DNA of 64,000 nucleotides from Psychrobacter jeotgali (lineage in GTDB: Bacteria > Pseudomonadota > Gammaproteobacteria > Pseudomonadales > Moraxellaceae): contig NZ_CAJHAF010000001.1 of NCBI RefSeq assembly GCF_904846315.1, positions 1,054,001-1,118,000 of the forward strand, given 5' to 3'. This document shows positions 8,074 through 15,986 of this stretch, piece by piece. The notes under the pieces were generated by a model. That model saw nothing but the letters and a program-made list of their open reading frames with translations, searched no databases and was not told where the DNA came from. Both the position numbers and the translations under genes were made by a program. Position 1 is the stretch's first letter, and each line of letters opens with the position of its first letter.

Positions 8074-10350
8074 ATGACACATATCGACAAAATCCAAGTG
8101 ACCAAACGTGATGGACGTTTAGAGCCCATTGATTTAGATAAAATCCATAAGGTCATTGAGTGGGCAGCTCACGATTTAGATAATGTGTCAGTGTCTCAAG
8201 TTGAGCTCAAGTCACACATTCAGTTTTACGAAGGTATCAAGACTCGTGATATTCACGAAACCATCATCAAATCAGCTGCGGATTTGATTTCAGAAGACAC
8301 TCCTGATTATCAATATTTAGCGGCACGCCTAGCCATCTTCCATCTGCGCAAAATCGCTTATAACCGCTTTACCCCACCGCACTTATTTGATCATGTCAAA
8401 ACTTTGACTGAAGCAGGTAAGTACGATGAGCATATTCTAGCCGATTATAGCCGTGCAGAGTTTGACGAGCTTGATGACTATATCGATCACTGGCGTGATA
8501 TGAATCTGGCCTACGCTGCTGTTGAGCAGATGACTGGGAAATACCTGGTACAAGATCGGGTGACTAAGCGTGTTTACGAAAGCCCGCAGTTCTTATATAT
8601 GCTGGTCGGTATGTGCCTGTTTGCCAATTATGACCAAGCTGAGCGCATGAGCTATGTCAAACGCTTTTACGATGCTTCTTCACAGTTTAAAATCTCCCTA
8701 CCAACGCCTATTATGTCTGGTGTGCGCACCCCATCACGCCAGTTTAGCTCGTGCGTATTGATCGAGTGCGGCGATAGTCTCGACTCTATCAATGCCACTA
8801 CTAGCGCTATCGTACGCTACGTGTCACAGCGTGCAGGCATCGGCATCAACGCCGGTCGTATTCGCGCCCTTGGTAGCCCGATTCGTGGCGGTGAAGCGCA
8901 GCATACCGGCTGTATTCCGTTTTACAAACTGTTCCAAACCGCAGTTAAGTGCTGCTCACAAGGCGGCGTACGCGGCGGTGCGGCTACCTTATTCTACCCG
9001 TTATGGCATTTAGAAGTTGAGTCGCTACTGGTACTCAAAAATAACCGCGGGGTTGAAGACAACCGTGTCCGTCATATGGATTACGGCGTACAGATTAACA
9101 AAACCCTTTATACCCGTTTGATTAAAGGCCAAGATATCAGCCTGTTCTCACCTTCTGATGTGCCAGGACTATACGACGCTTTCTTTGAAGATCAAGACGA
9201 GTTTGAAGCGCTCTACACCAAATACGAGCAAGATGAGTCTATTCGTAGCCGCCAAATTCCAGCAGCAGAGCTGTTCAGCCTGATGATGCAAGAGCGTGCC
9301 AGCACTGGTCGTATCTACATCCAAAACGTCGATCATTGCAACACCCATAGCCCATTTGATCCTACGGTGGCACCGATTCGCCAATCGAACCTATGCATGG
9401 AGATTGCGCTACCGACCAAACCTCTCGATAACATCAATGATGAAACTGGCGAGATTGCACTTTGTACTTTATCGGCGGTGAATCTAGGTAAAGTCGAAAA
9501 TGTCAGCGATATCGAAGAGCCTGCTGAGCTCATTGTACGTGCGCTTGATGCCCTCCTCGACTACCAAGACTATCCAGTAAAAGCGGCTGAAAATGGCAGT
9601 ATGCGCCGCCGTACTTTAGGGGTTGGGGTCATTAACTATGCTTATTACCTTGCCAAGAATGGCGTACGTTATTCAGACGGTTCGGCATTGGGTCTGACCC
9701 ATCAAACTTTTGAAGCGCTACAGTATTATCTACTAAAAGCCTCAAATAAATTGGCAAAAGAGCAAGGCGCCTGCCCTGCCTTTAACGAGACCACCTATTC
9801 ACAAGGTATCTTGCCTATTGATACTTATAAAAAGGACTTGGATCAGATTTGCCAAGAGCCGCTGCATTTAGACTGGGAAACTCTGCGTCAGGAAATCACT
9901 GAGCATGGCCTGCGTAACTCTACTTTGACTGCCCTTATGCCGTCTGAGACTTCTAGTCAAATTGCTAATGCCACCAATGGTATCGAGCCGCCACGTGGTT
10001 TGGTTTCTATTAAAGCCTCTAAAGACGGTATCCTCAAGCAAGTGGTTCCTGATATCGGTACGCTTAGAGACCAGTACGAGCTACTATGGCAAATGCCTAA
10101 TAATGACGGCTATCTAAAGCTGGTCGCTGTGATGCAAAAGTTTGTTGACCAAAGTATCTCGGCCAATACCAACTATGATCCGACTCGTTATGAGGGTCAG
10201 CGAGTGCCGATGAAGACTTTGCTGAAAGACTTGTTGACGGCGTATAAACTGGGCGTGAAGACCTTGTATTATCACAACACTCGTGATGGTGCCAATGACG
10301 CACAAGCGGATATGGAAGATGATTGTGCTGGTGGGGCTTGTAAGATATAA
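8074..10350 (+). CDS. nrdA: Ribonucleotide reductase class Ia, alpha subunit NrdA
   Basis: NrdA reduces ribonucleoside diphosphates to deoxyribonucleotides using the radical delivered by NrdB. The N-terminal ATP-cone is seen (VTKRDGRLEPIDLDKIHKVI), which implies dATP feedback control. The catalytic barrel has FSSCVLIECGDSLDSI with the first redox Cys, the Asn/Cys/Glu radical triad SNLCMEIALP, and the partner redox Cys in ALCTLSAVNLG. The C-terminal swinging-arm cysteines are in CAGGACKI at the very end. At 758 residues it matches E. coli NrdA (761). The ribosome binding site AACGAGGGCAAC precedes the ATG. Two NrdR boxes lie 150 bp upstream. nrdB is not adjacent but begins 4 kb downstream. Confidence 0.98.
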   Translation: MTHIDKIQVTKRDGRLEPIDLDKIHKVIEWAAHDLDNVSVSQVELKSHIQFYEGIKTRDIHETIIKSAADLISEDTPDYQYLAARLAIFHLRKIAYNRFTPPHLFDHVKTLTEAGKYDEHILADYSRAEFDELDDYIDHWRDMNLAYAAVEQMTGKYLVQDRVTKRVYESPQFLYMLVGMCLFANYDQAERMSYVKRFYDASSQFKISLPTPIMSGVRTPSRQFSSCVLIECGDSLDSINATTSAIVRYVSQRAGIGINAGRIRALGSPIRGGEAQHTGCIPFYKLFQTAVKCCSQGGVRGGAATLFYPLWHLEVESLLVLKNNRGVEDNRVRHMDYGVQINKTLYTRLIKGQDISLFSPSDVPGLYDAFFEDQDEFEALYTKYEQDESIRSRQIPAAELFSLMMQERASTGRIYIQNVDHCNTHSPFDPTVAPIRQSNLCMEIALPTKPLDNINDETGEIALCTLSAVNLGKVENVSDIEEPAELIVRALDALLDYQDYPVKAAENGSMRRRTLGVGVINYAYYLAKNGVRYSDGSALGLTHQTFEALQYYLLKASNKLAKEQGACPAFNETTYSQGILPIDTYKKDLDQICQEPLHLDWETLRQEITEHGLRNSTLTALMPSETSSQIANATNGIEPPRGLVSIKASKDGILKQVVPDIGTLRDQYELLWQMPNNDGYLKLVAVMQKFVDQSISANTNYDPTRYEGQRVPMKTLLKDLLTAYKLGVKTLYYHNTRDGANDAQADMEDDCAGGACKI

Positions 10351-10368
10351 CCTATTTAAATTAGACGT

Positions 10369-10414
10369 TAATAGTAATTTGGGCTAATAGAAAATGTAGC
10401 CCAAATTACTATTA
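10369..10414. terminator. Perfect 18-bp hairpin after nrdA (terminator or attenuator candidate)
   Basis: TAATAGTAATTTGGGCTA (10369-10386) is exactly complementary to TAGCCCAAATTACTATTA (10397-10414) with a 10-nt loop. It starts 19 nt after the nrdA stop codon and ends 22 nt before the start of the inserted ATPase gene. The tail after the stem is TTTAAAACAGG, not a strong U-tract, so full termination is uncertain. Confidence 0.6.
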
Positions 10415-10436
10415 TTTAAAACAGGTAATGATCATT

Positions 10437-12068
10437 ATGGAAGATATAAAAATAAGACCTAATATGAAAATAGGTCAGTTGGATGCTGAAAGTGACGGTA
10501 AGTTTTTATCAGAATGTTATATCAACAACGGACTTATTGATGTTTTAATTAATACAAATACCAGTGAAGCTATAATTTTAGGAAGAACAGGAGCTGGGAA
10601 AACTGCATCTTTGCTAACTATAGATGAAAGAATAGATCAAGAGCATTCAAAGCTACTTGACTTAGAAAATGTCTTTTTAAGATACATAGACAATTCGAAT
10701 ATAATTAAATTTTTAACAGATAATGATGTTAATTTAGATCTATTCTACAAATATCTTTGGCGTCATGTTCTAACTGTTGAGTTTCTGAAATTGAAATATC
10801 CACATCTGAAAGACAAAGGTAAGTTCTTTCAATTTATAAACGATTTAAAAGATTTGATACGTCGTCCTGAGGAAAAAATTGCATTAAATTACTTAGAAGA
10901 GTGGTCTGATAAATATTGGGTTGAAACTGTAGAGAATATAGAAGAGATAGTAAAAAGTTTCTCTAATGATATAAGTGCAGGATTTGAAGCAGGTTTTTTT
11001 GATAGTAAGATATCTTTAGATGGTGGTCAAACCTTAACTGAAGAACAAAAAATTCAAGTTAAAAACAGAGCACAAAAAACAGTAAATAACCTACAAATAT
11101 CTGAACTCTCTAAAGTAATCGATTTGATGGATAAACACGTATTTAACGATAGTAAAAAACCATACTATCTATTGATCGATAAACTAGACGAGAATTGGGT
11201 ATCAATAGAAGTTAAATATAGTTTAATCAAAGGATTGATTGAAGAAATTAGACATTTTAGAAAAATTCAAAATGTGAAAATACTGGTATCTTTAAGAGTA
11301 GATTTATATCAACTGACTTTGGAGAAAACTCGTTCTAGTGGCTTTCAAGAAGATAAGTTACTGTCAATAATTTATAATCTAAACTGGACTGAAAAGGTAT
11401 TAAAGGACATAGTTGATAAGCGTATTACTTTTTTATTTAAACATCAATACACAAACAAAAATATTGTTTTTGAAGACTTATTTCCTTCTACTAATAGTAG
11501 AAATGGCGATCCTTGGCAATACTTGATCAAAAGAACTTTCTGGAGACCAAGAGATATATTGCACTTTGTAAACTATTGTTTGAATCAGTCTATAGAAAAA
11601 AATCTAGTGGACTGGAGTTCAATATACAAGGCAGAAAAAGAGTATTCTAAAGAAAGATTGAAAGGATTGTATGAAGAATGGCATGACATCTACCCATCAT
11701 TACAGTATCTGTCGTACTTACTATCGGACTCTAAAGAAATTATTTCTTTAGAAGATTTCAATATGATCTTATCTGAAGATAAACTTATAAGTTTTTACCA
11801 AATTCTTAAAAAGAATCAAGTCAGCGATGAAATTTCAAATAATATCTTTAGTTTTATAGATGATGGTATATCTAATAGAGAAGATATTATGTTCGAAATT
11901 TTAAGCTGTTTATACCGATCTGGCTTAGTAGGTCTTTCAGATAATTTGCCTGATAGTTTTGACTGGTCTTTCCGAAACTCTTCATATAAATCCAGTTTTG
12001 AATGTAGTCAATCTAAATGGATTAAAATTCATAAGATGTTCCATCAAGCCCTCAATACTAGAGTATAA
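10437..12068 (+). CDS. P-loop ATPase, candidate defence-associated (Sll1717-like)
   Basis: The 543-residue protein has an N-terminal IGQLDAESD segment, then a Walker A motif GRTGAGKT at residues 49-56. A Walker B-like strand YYLLIDKLDENW is at about 243-254, and an Arg-rich sensor-like RTFWRPRDILHFVNYC at about 385-400. The overall pattern resembles the P-loop ATPase, Sll1717 family; I could not verify that by search. Function is unknown; such large single-domain ATPases often sit in defence or other accessory loci. The gene is strikingly AT-rich, with AT-ending codons and many AGA/ATA codons unlike nrdA and nrdB, a sign of transfer. I prefer ATG 10437 (AGG ribosome binding site about 11 nt upstream) over ATG 10428. 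A DUF4145 gene follows 40 nt downstream, probably in the same operon. Confidence 0.72.
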   Translation: MEDIKIRPNMKIGQLDAESDGKFLSECYINNGLIDVLINTNTSEAIILGRTGAGKTASLLTIDERIDQEHSKLLDLENVFLRYIDNSNIIKFLTDNDVNLDLFYKYLWRHVLTVEFLKLKYPHLKDKGKFFQFINDLKDLIRRPEEKIALNYLEEWSDKYWVETVENIEEIVKSFSNDISAGFEAGFFDSKISLDGGQTLTEEQKIQVKNRAQKTVNNLQISELSKVIDLMDKHVFNDSKKPYYLLIDKLDENWVSIEVKYSLIKGLIEEIRHFRKIQNVKILVSLRVDLYQLTLEKTRSSGFQEDKLLSIIYNLNWTEKVLKDIVDKRITFLFKHQYTNKNIVFEDLFPSTNSRNGDPWQYLIKRTFWRPRDILHFVNYCLNQSIEKNLVDWSSIYKAEKEYSKERLKGLYEEWHDIYPSLQYLSYLLSDSKEIISLEDFNMILSEDKLISFYQILKKNQVSDEISNNIFSFIDDGISNREDIMFEILSCLYRSGLVGLSDNLPDSFDWSFRNSSYKSSFECSQSKWIKIHKMFHQALNTRV

Positions 12069-12108
12069 ATTCTTATGTACGATAACAGAATTAGTATAGG
12101 ATTCTTCT

Positions 12109-12771
12109 ATGAATTTTACTGAACCAGAATTTATGAAAGAAAGGTTTAACTGCCCTTTGTGCGGAACATACGCACATATGCGCTGGGAAAGGTTACACGA
12201 TTCAAATAGGTACGTTAATTTCTTTATATCTAATTGTGCATGTTGTGATAAAAATAGTTTATGGAGAATAATTACCTTTAAGAGCCCTTTTAGTGAACCA
12301 GAAAATGCTGAACTAATATATCCAGATTTTGGATTTGCGGCATTGCCTGATGATGATATGCCTCATGACGTAAAGGTTGACTATGAAGAAGCTGCTAGAA
12401 TTTTCTCTAAATCTCCTCGTGGTTCAGCAGCTTTGCTGAGATTAGGATTGCAAAAACTATGTAAGCATTTAGGTGAGGATGGAGAAAAGATAGATAAAGA
12501 TATTCGCAGTCTCGCTGCCAAAAATATATTACCACCTATGGTCGTTAAAGTTGCCGATACGGTTCGTATAACAGGCAATAACGCGGTTCATCCTGGAACT
12601 ATGTCAGAAGAAGATTTTGATAATGTTGCTTTTAAGATGTTTGATCTCCTAAATTTTATAGTTAGAAAAGGAATCTCTGAGCCTAAAGAGCTTGAAAATT
12701 TATATCAACTTACACCAGAAGGTCCTAGAAAAAGTGCAGAAGCTAAAGACGCTCAATCAAAGCAAGCGTAG
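12109..12771 (+). CDS. Zinc-ribbon DUF4145 domain protein
   Basis: The 220-residue protein begins with a zinc-ribbon: Cys15-X2-Cys18 and Cys43-X2-Cys46. Residues about 85-200 carry the helical DUF4145 core (SPRGSAALLRLGLQKLCKHLG, a variable loop, then RITGNNAVHPG and FDLLNFIVRKG). DUF4145 is a domain of unknown biochemistry that is frequent in restriction and other defence-type loci; that is family knowledge, not shown here. The ribosome binding site is AGGATTCTTCT. It lies 40 nt behind the ATPase gene, suggesting a two-gene unit. The TAG stop codon lies inside the palindromic repeat that begins at 12768, so the extreme C-terminus may have been trimmed or replaced by repeat insertion. Confidence 0.78.
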   Translation: MNFTEPEFMKERFNCPLCGTYAHMRWERLHDSNRYVNFFISNCACCDKNSLWRIITFKSPFSEPENAELIYPDFGFAALPDDDMPHDVKVDYEEAARIFSKSPRGSAALLRLGLQKLCKHLGEDGEKIDKDIRSLAAKNILPPMVVKVADTVRITGNNAVHPGTMSEEDFDNVAFKMFDLLNFIVRKGISEPKELENLYQLTPEGPRKSAEAKDAQSKQA

Positions 12772-12845
12772 GTTGGGTGGAGCTTGCGACACCCAACACT
12801 TTAAATAGATAATCTGTTGGGTCTCGTTCCTCGACACCAACCTAC
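12768..12845. repeat. Imperfect palindromic repeat (GTAGGTTGGGT type)
   Basis: GTAGGTTGGGTG at 12768-12779 is mirrored by CACCAACCTAC at 12835-12845. An inner pair, ACACCCAAC (12789-12797) and GTTGGGTCTCG, also occurs. The repeat looks like the widespread GTAGGTTGGGT family of dispersed bacterial palindromes. It overlaps the stop codon of the DUF4145 gene and could act as a transcript end. Confidence 0.65.
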
Positions 12846-12965
12846 CTTTAGAACATAGCCGTTATTTTAGGCTGGAGTTACAATTTTGCAAAACCAAGAT
12901 GCTGGGCTAAAGCCACAGCATCTACGCAAAACATATTCAACTCTAAGGCTTATGTTGGCTCGTGA

Positions 12966-13033
12966 TGTAGGGTGCGCCCAGCGCACCGAAGATATGAATA
13001 TTATGTTTGACGGTGCTTAAAAAGCACCCTACA
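12966..13033. repeat. Palindromic repeat (GTAGGGTGCGCCC family), copy 1
   Basis: The left arm TGTAGGGTGCGCCCAGCGCA (continuing CCG) is identical over 23 bases to the left arm of the element at 48221-48289. The right arm here (GGTGCTTAAAAAGCACCCTACA) has diverged from the 48-kb copy, keeping only GCACCCTAC. Two copies in 64 kb indicate a dispersed repeat family. Confidence 0.75.
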
Positions 13034-13337
13034 AAAGAAACATACATAGCGATATTGATAAGAAAGACCAACCCTGCCCTAAAGAGGTCGTTTAGCCTCG
13101 ACTGTAGCGGTATCCTGCTAACGCTGATGGCGATGCAGTCTCAGTCTGGGAGTGGTCGCTCGAACGTTGGAACGCTACCAGACTGGGTAGACTGCACGCC
13201 AGCGGCTAGGCAGATACAAGCGGTAGGCGGGATTGGCTACCCAAAATATTTAAAGTTAATACAACAACAAACAAGACCTAATTTTCGTGCTAAAATTAGC
13301 CCTATATTTAGAGCTTAATATTAGAGGAAAACCTATC
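13034..13337. other. Non-coding stretch with a structured palindrome
   Basis: An open frame crosses this region (13007-13318), but it starts inside a repeat and looks like translated repeat DNA rather than a gene. At 13135-13195 GCAGTCT and AGTCTGG are mirrored by CCAGACT and AGACTGC, giving a two-part imperfect stem with an internal loop. The base composition is visibly more GC-rich than the flanks. I read it as a dispersed repeat or relic. The antitoxin promoter must lie near 13230-13320. Confidence 0.45.
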
Positions 13338-13589
13338 ATGCAACCGATATTTGCGACACAGACAGCCAGTATCTCAGAACTAAAAACCAACCCTTCGGCA
13401 CTGATTAAACAGTCGGACGGTGAATCCATTGCTATTTTAAATCACAATAAACCTGTGGCTTACTTAGTCTCAACAGATATGTATGAGCGCATGATGGAAA
13501 CGATGGACGATATGGCATTAAGTCAAACCGTTGATGCACGAATGAATGACGGGCAAGTACCTGTAAAGGTAACGTTGGATGACTTATAA
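13338..13589 (+). CDS. Type II antitoxin, Phd/YefM (RelB/StbD) family
   Basis: The 83-residue protein has the Phd/YefM signature: SISELKTNPSALIKQSDGESIAILNHNKPVAYLVSTDMYERMM. This forms the DNA-binding N-terminal half; the C-terminal tail (VPVKVTLDDL) would bind and block the toxin. The start at 13338 is chosen because AGAGGA precedes it at good spacing; an upstream in-frame ATG at 13287 lacks one. The gene overlaps the toxin start by 11 nt, the normal coupling for such modules, and the antitoxin probably represses its own promoter. Confidence 0.9.
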   Translation: MQPIFATQTASISELKTNPSALIKQSDGESIAILNHNKPVAYLVSTDMYERMMETMDDMALSQTVDARMNDGQVPVKVTLDDL

Positions 13590-13866
13590 TCTTGAGTTTC
13601 ATCCTTTAGCATTAAAAGAATGGAAAAAGTTAGCCCCCAGCATTCAGCAGCAATTTAAGAAAAAATTACAGCAGCGATTAGCAAACCCTCGTATTCCTGC
13701 TTCAAAACCTTCAGGACACACGGATACTTATAAAATTAAATTACGCACCATAGGTTACCGCCTAGTATATACCGTAAAAGAGGATGTGCTGGTAGTTTAT
13801 GTATTAGCAGTAGGCAAAAGAGAAAATAACAAAGTATATGAAAGCCTTGGGTCGCACCAACCATAA
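13579..13866 (+). CDS. Type II toxin, RelE/ParE family
   Basis: The 95-residue protein reads LEFHPLALKEWKKLAPSIQQQF, then GYRLVYTVKEDVLVVYVLAVGKRENNKVY, typical of RelE/StbE-like mRNA interferases. RelE toxins cleave mRNA in the ribosome A-site when free of antitoxin. Basic and aromatic residues near the C-terminus (Arg/Tyr in GYRLVYTV, Lys-Arg in VGKRE) fit the catalytic surface of the family. The ATG lies inside the end of the antitoxin gene. The pair sits in the nrdA-nrdB insert and may stabilise it. Confidence 0.9.
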   Translation: MTYNLEFHPLALKEWKKLAPSIQQQFKKKLQQRLANPRIPASKPSGHTDTYKIKLRTIGYRLVYTVKEDVLVVYVLAVGKRENNKVYESLGSHQP

Positions 13867-13907
13867 CTGAAACACAAAAAAATAAAAAATAAACGGAGGT
13901 CATAAAC

Positions 13908-14276
13908 ATGAAATATACCGCAATCATCAAAGACGGTGGTTTGTTTATACCTAACGTATTTTCAGATATAAATGATGGCAGCTCACATATTGTACAGGTA
14001 GAGATGGATATCGAAAACGTTCGTCAGCAATTAAACGAAAATGAAGCGCCCAAGAAAGCCGATGCAAAATCACCCAAAAAACAAGTAGCAAGGCAAGCAA
14101 AGAAAGCAGTGCACAAATCAGCAAAAGAGGTTGAGTTGGATACACCGCGCAACAGTGCTGTCGATGAGTTAGAAGCTTTAGACGATATAGAGCTCAGTGA
14201 AATCCTGAAAGCCTATATCAATGACGGACTCAATGATAAAGAAGAATCGCTACAAATATCTTTGGAAGACTTATAA
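13908..14276 (+). CDS. Small lysine-rich protein of unknown function beside the TA pair
   Basis: The 122-residue protein has a very good ribosome binding site (CGGAGGTCATAAAC) and follows the toxin gene by 41 nt. Residues 1-35 (MKYTAIIKDGGLFIPNVF...) look like a beta-rich, antitoxin-type N-terminus. Residues about 48-75 are Lys/Ala-rich and probably disordered or nucleic-acid binding. The C-terminus is helical and acidic and ends ISLEDL, similar to the antitoxin end VTLDDL. It could be an extra antitoxin or an accessory to the toxin pair; I do not recognise a named family. Confidence 0.6.
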   Translation: MKYTAIIKDGGLFIPNVFSDINDGSSHIVQVEMDIENVRQQLNENEAPKKADAKSPKKQVARQAKKAVHKSAKEVELDTPRNSAVDELEALDDIELSEILKAYINDGLNDKEESLQISLEDL

Positions 14277-14340
14277 CCCATTTTTGTAAATGTTTTAAAA
14301 AATTTAAATCAATAACCATAAAACGGATAAAGGCAATATT

Positions 14341-15474
14341 ATGACTTATTCAATTTTTTCCCAAACGCCAAACGATGCGCTTAAAGAGCCGATGTTTTTT
14401 GGTCAACCCGTCAACGTGGCGCGTTATGACCAGCAAAAGCATCCGATATTTGAGCAGCTGATCGAAAAGCAATTATCGTTTTTTTGGCGTCCAGAAGAGG
14501 TTGACGTATCCAAAGATCGGATTGATTATGGCAATCTATCCTCACATGAGCAGCATATTTTTATCAGTAATCTAAAATATCAGACCCTGCTTGACTCCAT
14601 TCAAGGTCGTAGCCCTAACGTGGTGATGCTGCCTTTGGTGTCTATTCCTGAGCTGGAGACTTGGATTGAGACTTGGACGTTTTCTGAGACCATTCACTCA
14701 CGCAGCTATACCCATATCATTCGTAATATCGTCAATGATCCCGGTATTGTGTTTGATGACATTATGCAAAATGAACATATCTTGCAGCGCGCCGCTGACA
14801 TTGCAAAATACTACGACGATTTATACTATAACTCACAGCTGTACAATCTATACGGCGCAGGCACGCATAATATTAATGGCAAAGAGATTACCGTTGATTT
14901 GCGTACCCTAAAGAAACAGCTGTACTTGTGCATCATGGCGGTCAACGTCTTAGAGGCGATTCGCTTTTATGTATCCTTTGCTTGCTCGTTTGCTTTTGCT
15001 GAACGTAAGCTCATGGAAGGTAATGCTAAGATTATTAAACTGATTGCTCGTGATGAGGCGCTGCATTTGACCGGTACCCAGCACATGCTGAACCTAATGC
15101 GTAATGGTAAAGACGATCCGGAGATGGTCGAGATTGCCAAAGAGTGCTATGAGCAAAGTATTGATATCTTTACCAGTGCTGCTCAGCAAGAGAAAGAATG
15201 GGCGGGCTACCTGTTCAAAGACGGCTCGATGATTGGCTTGAACAAAGACATTCTGTGTCAGTATATCGAATATATCACTAACTTACGTATGGAAGCGGTT
15301 GGCCTGCCATCAGCGTTCCCGAACTCCAAATCAAATCCAATTCCTTGGATCAATACTTGGCTGTCATCTGATAACGTGCAAGTAGCGCCACAAGAGACCG
15401 AAATCAGCTCGTACTTGGTCGGTCAGATTGATTCGGACTTGTCAGATAGTGATTTTGATGATTTTGAACTGTAA
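14341..15474 (+). CDS. nrdB: Ribonucleotide reductase class Ia, beta subunit NrdB
   Basis: NrdB carries the diiron-tyrosyl radical that starts ribonucleotide reduction in NrdA. The sequence is closely similar to E. coli NrdB throughout ([48 protein letters not shown]). Iron ligands and the radical residue are visible: Asp85, Glu116, His119, Tyr123 in [12 protein letters not shown], and the second ligand set in [13 protein letters not shown]. The C-terminus [16 protein letters not shown] is the NrdA-binding tail. The length, 377 residues, matches the family (376). The ribosome binding site is AAAGGCAATATT. No NrdR box is visible in the 64 nt upstream, so control depends on the nrdA promoter or an unrecognised one. 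Confidence 0.98.
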   Translation: MTYSIFSQTPNDALKEPMFFGQPVNVARYDQQKHPIFEQLIEKQLSFFWRPEEVDVSKDRIDYGNLSSHEQHIFISNLKYQTLLDSIQGRSPNVVMLPLVSIPELETWIETWTFSETIHSRSYTHIIRNIVNDPGIVFDDIMQNEHILQRAADIAKYYDDLYYNSQLYNLYGAGTHNINGKEITVDLRTLKKQLYLCIMAVNVLEAIRFYVSFACSFAFAERKLMEGNAKIIKLIARDEALHLTGTQHMLNLMRNGKDDPEMVEIAKECYEQSIDIFTSAAQQEKEWAGYLFKDGSMIGLNKDILCQYIEYITNLRMEAVGLPSAFPNSKSNPIPWINTWLSSDNVQVAPQETEISSYLVGQIDSDLSDSDFDDFEL

Positions 15475-15577
15475 GGTTGCAGCGCTAATTATTTATATAG
15501 CAGCCTAAAGGTTAGCAGTAGTTTGGATGTTAAGAATAGCTTAGATTTAGCAAGAACAAGGTATGACAAGGTGCATT

Positions 15578-15847
15578 ATGACATGGGTGATGACCAGTAA
15601 AACCAAGTTTTATTTACACGACGATGAGAGCCTACTCGATGGGCTACTTCGTACTGGCCATGATGTTAATTTTCAGTGCCGTGAAGGTTATTGTGGCAGT
15701 TGTCGTATTCGAAAAGTGGCAAGCTCACATCCGGTTAGTTACCCTTTTCCTCCGCTCGCCATGATTGAAAAAAATGAGATACTGCCTTGCTGCTGTCAGG
15801 TACGCGGCGTTATCTATCTTGATCATGAAATGGTAAAAGACTCCTAA
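15578..15847 (+). CDS. 2Fe-2S ferredoxin, YfaE-like, for NrdB maintenance
   Basis: The 89-residue plant-type ferredoxin has the cluster motif CREGYCGSC and a fourth Cys in ILPCCCQVRG. In E. coli the nrdA-nrdB-yfaE order is conserved, and YfaE supplies electrons to rebuild the NrdB diiron-tyrosyl cofactor. Position directly after nrdB supports the same role here. Three ATGs are possible. I chose 15578 because AAGGTG lies 6 nt upstream; 15563 and 15590 are alternatives. Confidence 0.88.
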   Translation: MTWVMTSKTKFYLHDDESLLDGLLRTGHDVNFQCREGYCGSCRIRKVASSHPVSYPFPPLAMIEKNEILPCCCQVRGVIYLDHEMVKDS

Positions 15848-15903
15848 TTCTATCTAAGATGCATGCCATGCATAGTTTATAAGCTCAAGGTCTCCAAAAT
15901 TAG

Positions 15904-15941
15904 AAAAGTGCGCTACCTTTAAACAGGTAGCGCACTTTTTT
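15904..15941. terminator. Bidirectional terminator between the ferredoxin and DegS-like genes
   Basis: AAAAGTGCGCTACCT and AGGTAGCGCACTTTTTT form a perfect GC-rich stem with A- and T-runs on either side. It serves both convergent genes. Confidence 0.93.
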
Positions 15942-15986
15942 AGCTAGAGATTACCAGGCTATCGATACTTTTATTGAGCCTAGCCT

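Noticed and set aside
13007..13318. Open frame of 103 codons between the DUF4145 gene and the antitoxin
   Set aside because: It starts inside a palindromic repeat, has no ribosome binding site, and overlaps the likely antitoxin promoter; it looks like translated repeat DNA.
13034..13337. Integron attC site next to a toxin-antitoxin cassette
   Set aside because: No clear GTTRRRY core pair at the ends, and no integrase in the window; kept only as a structured repeat.
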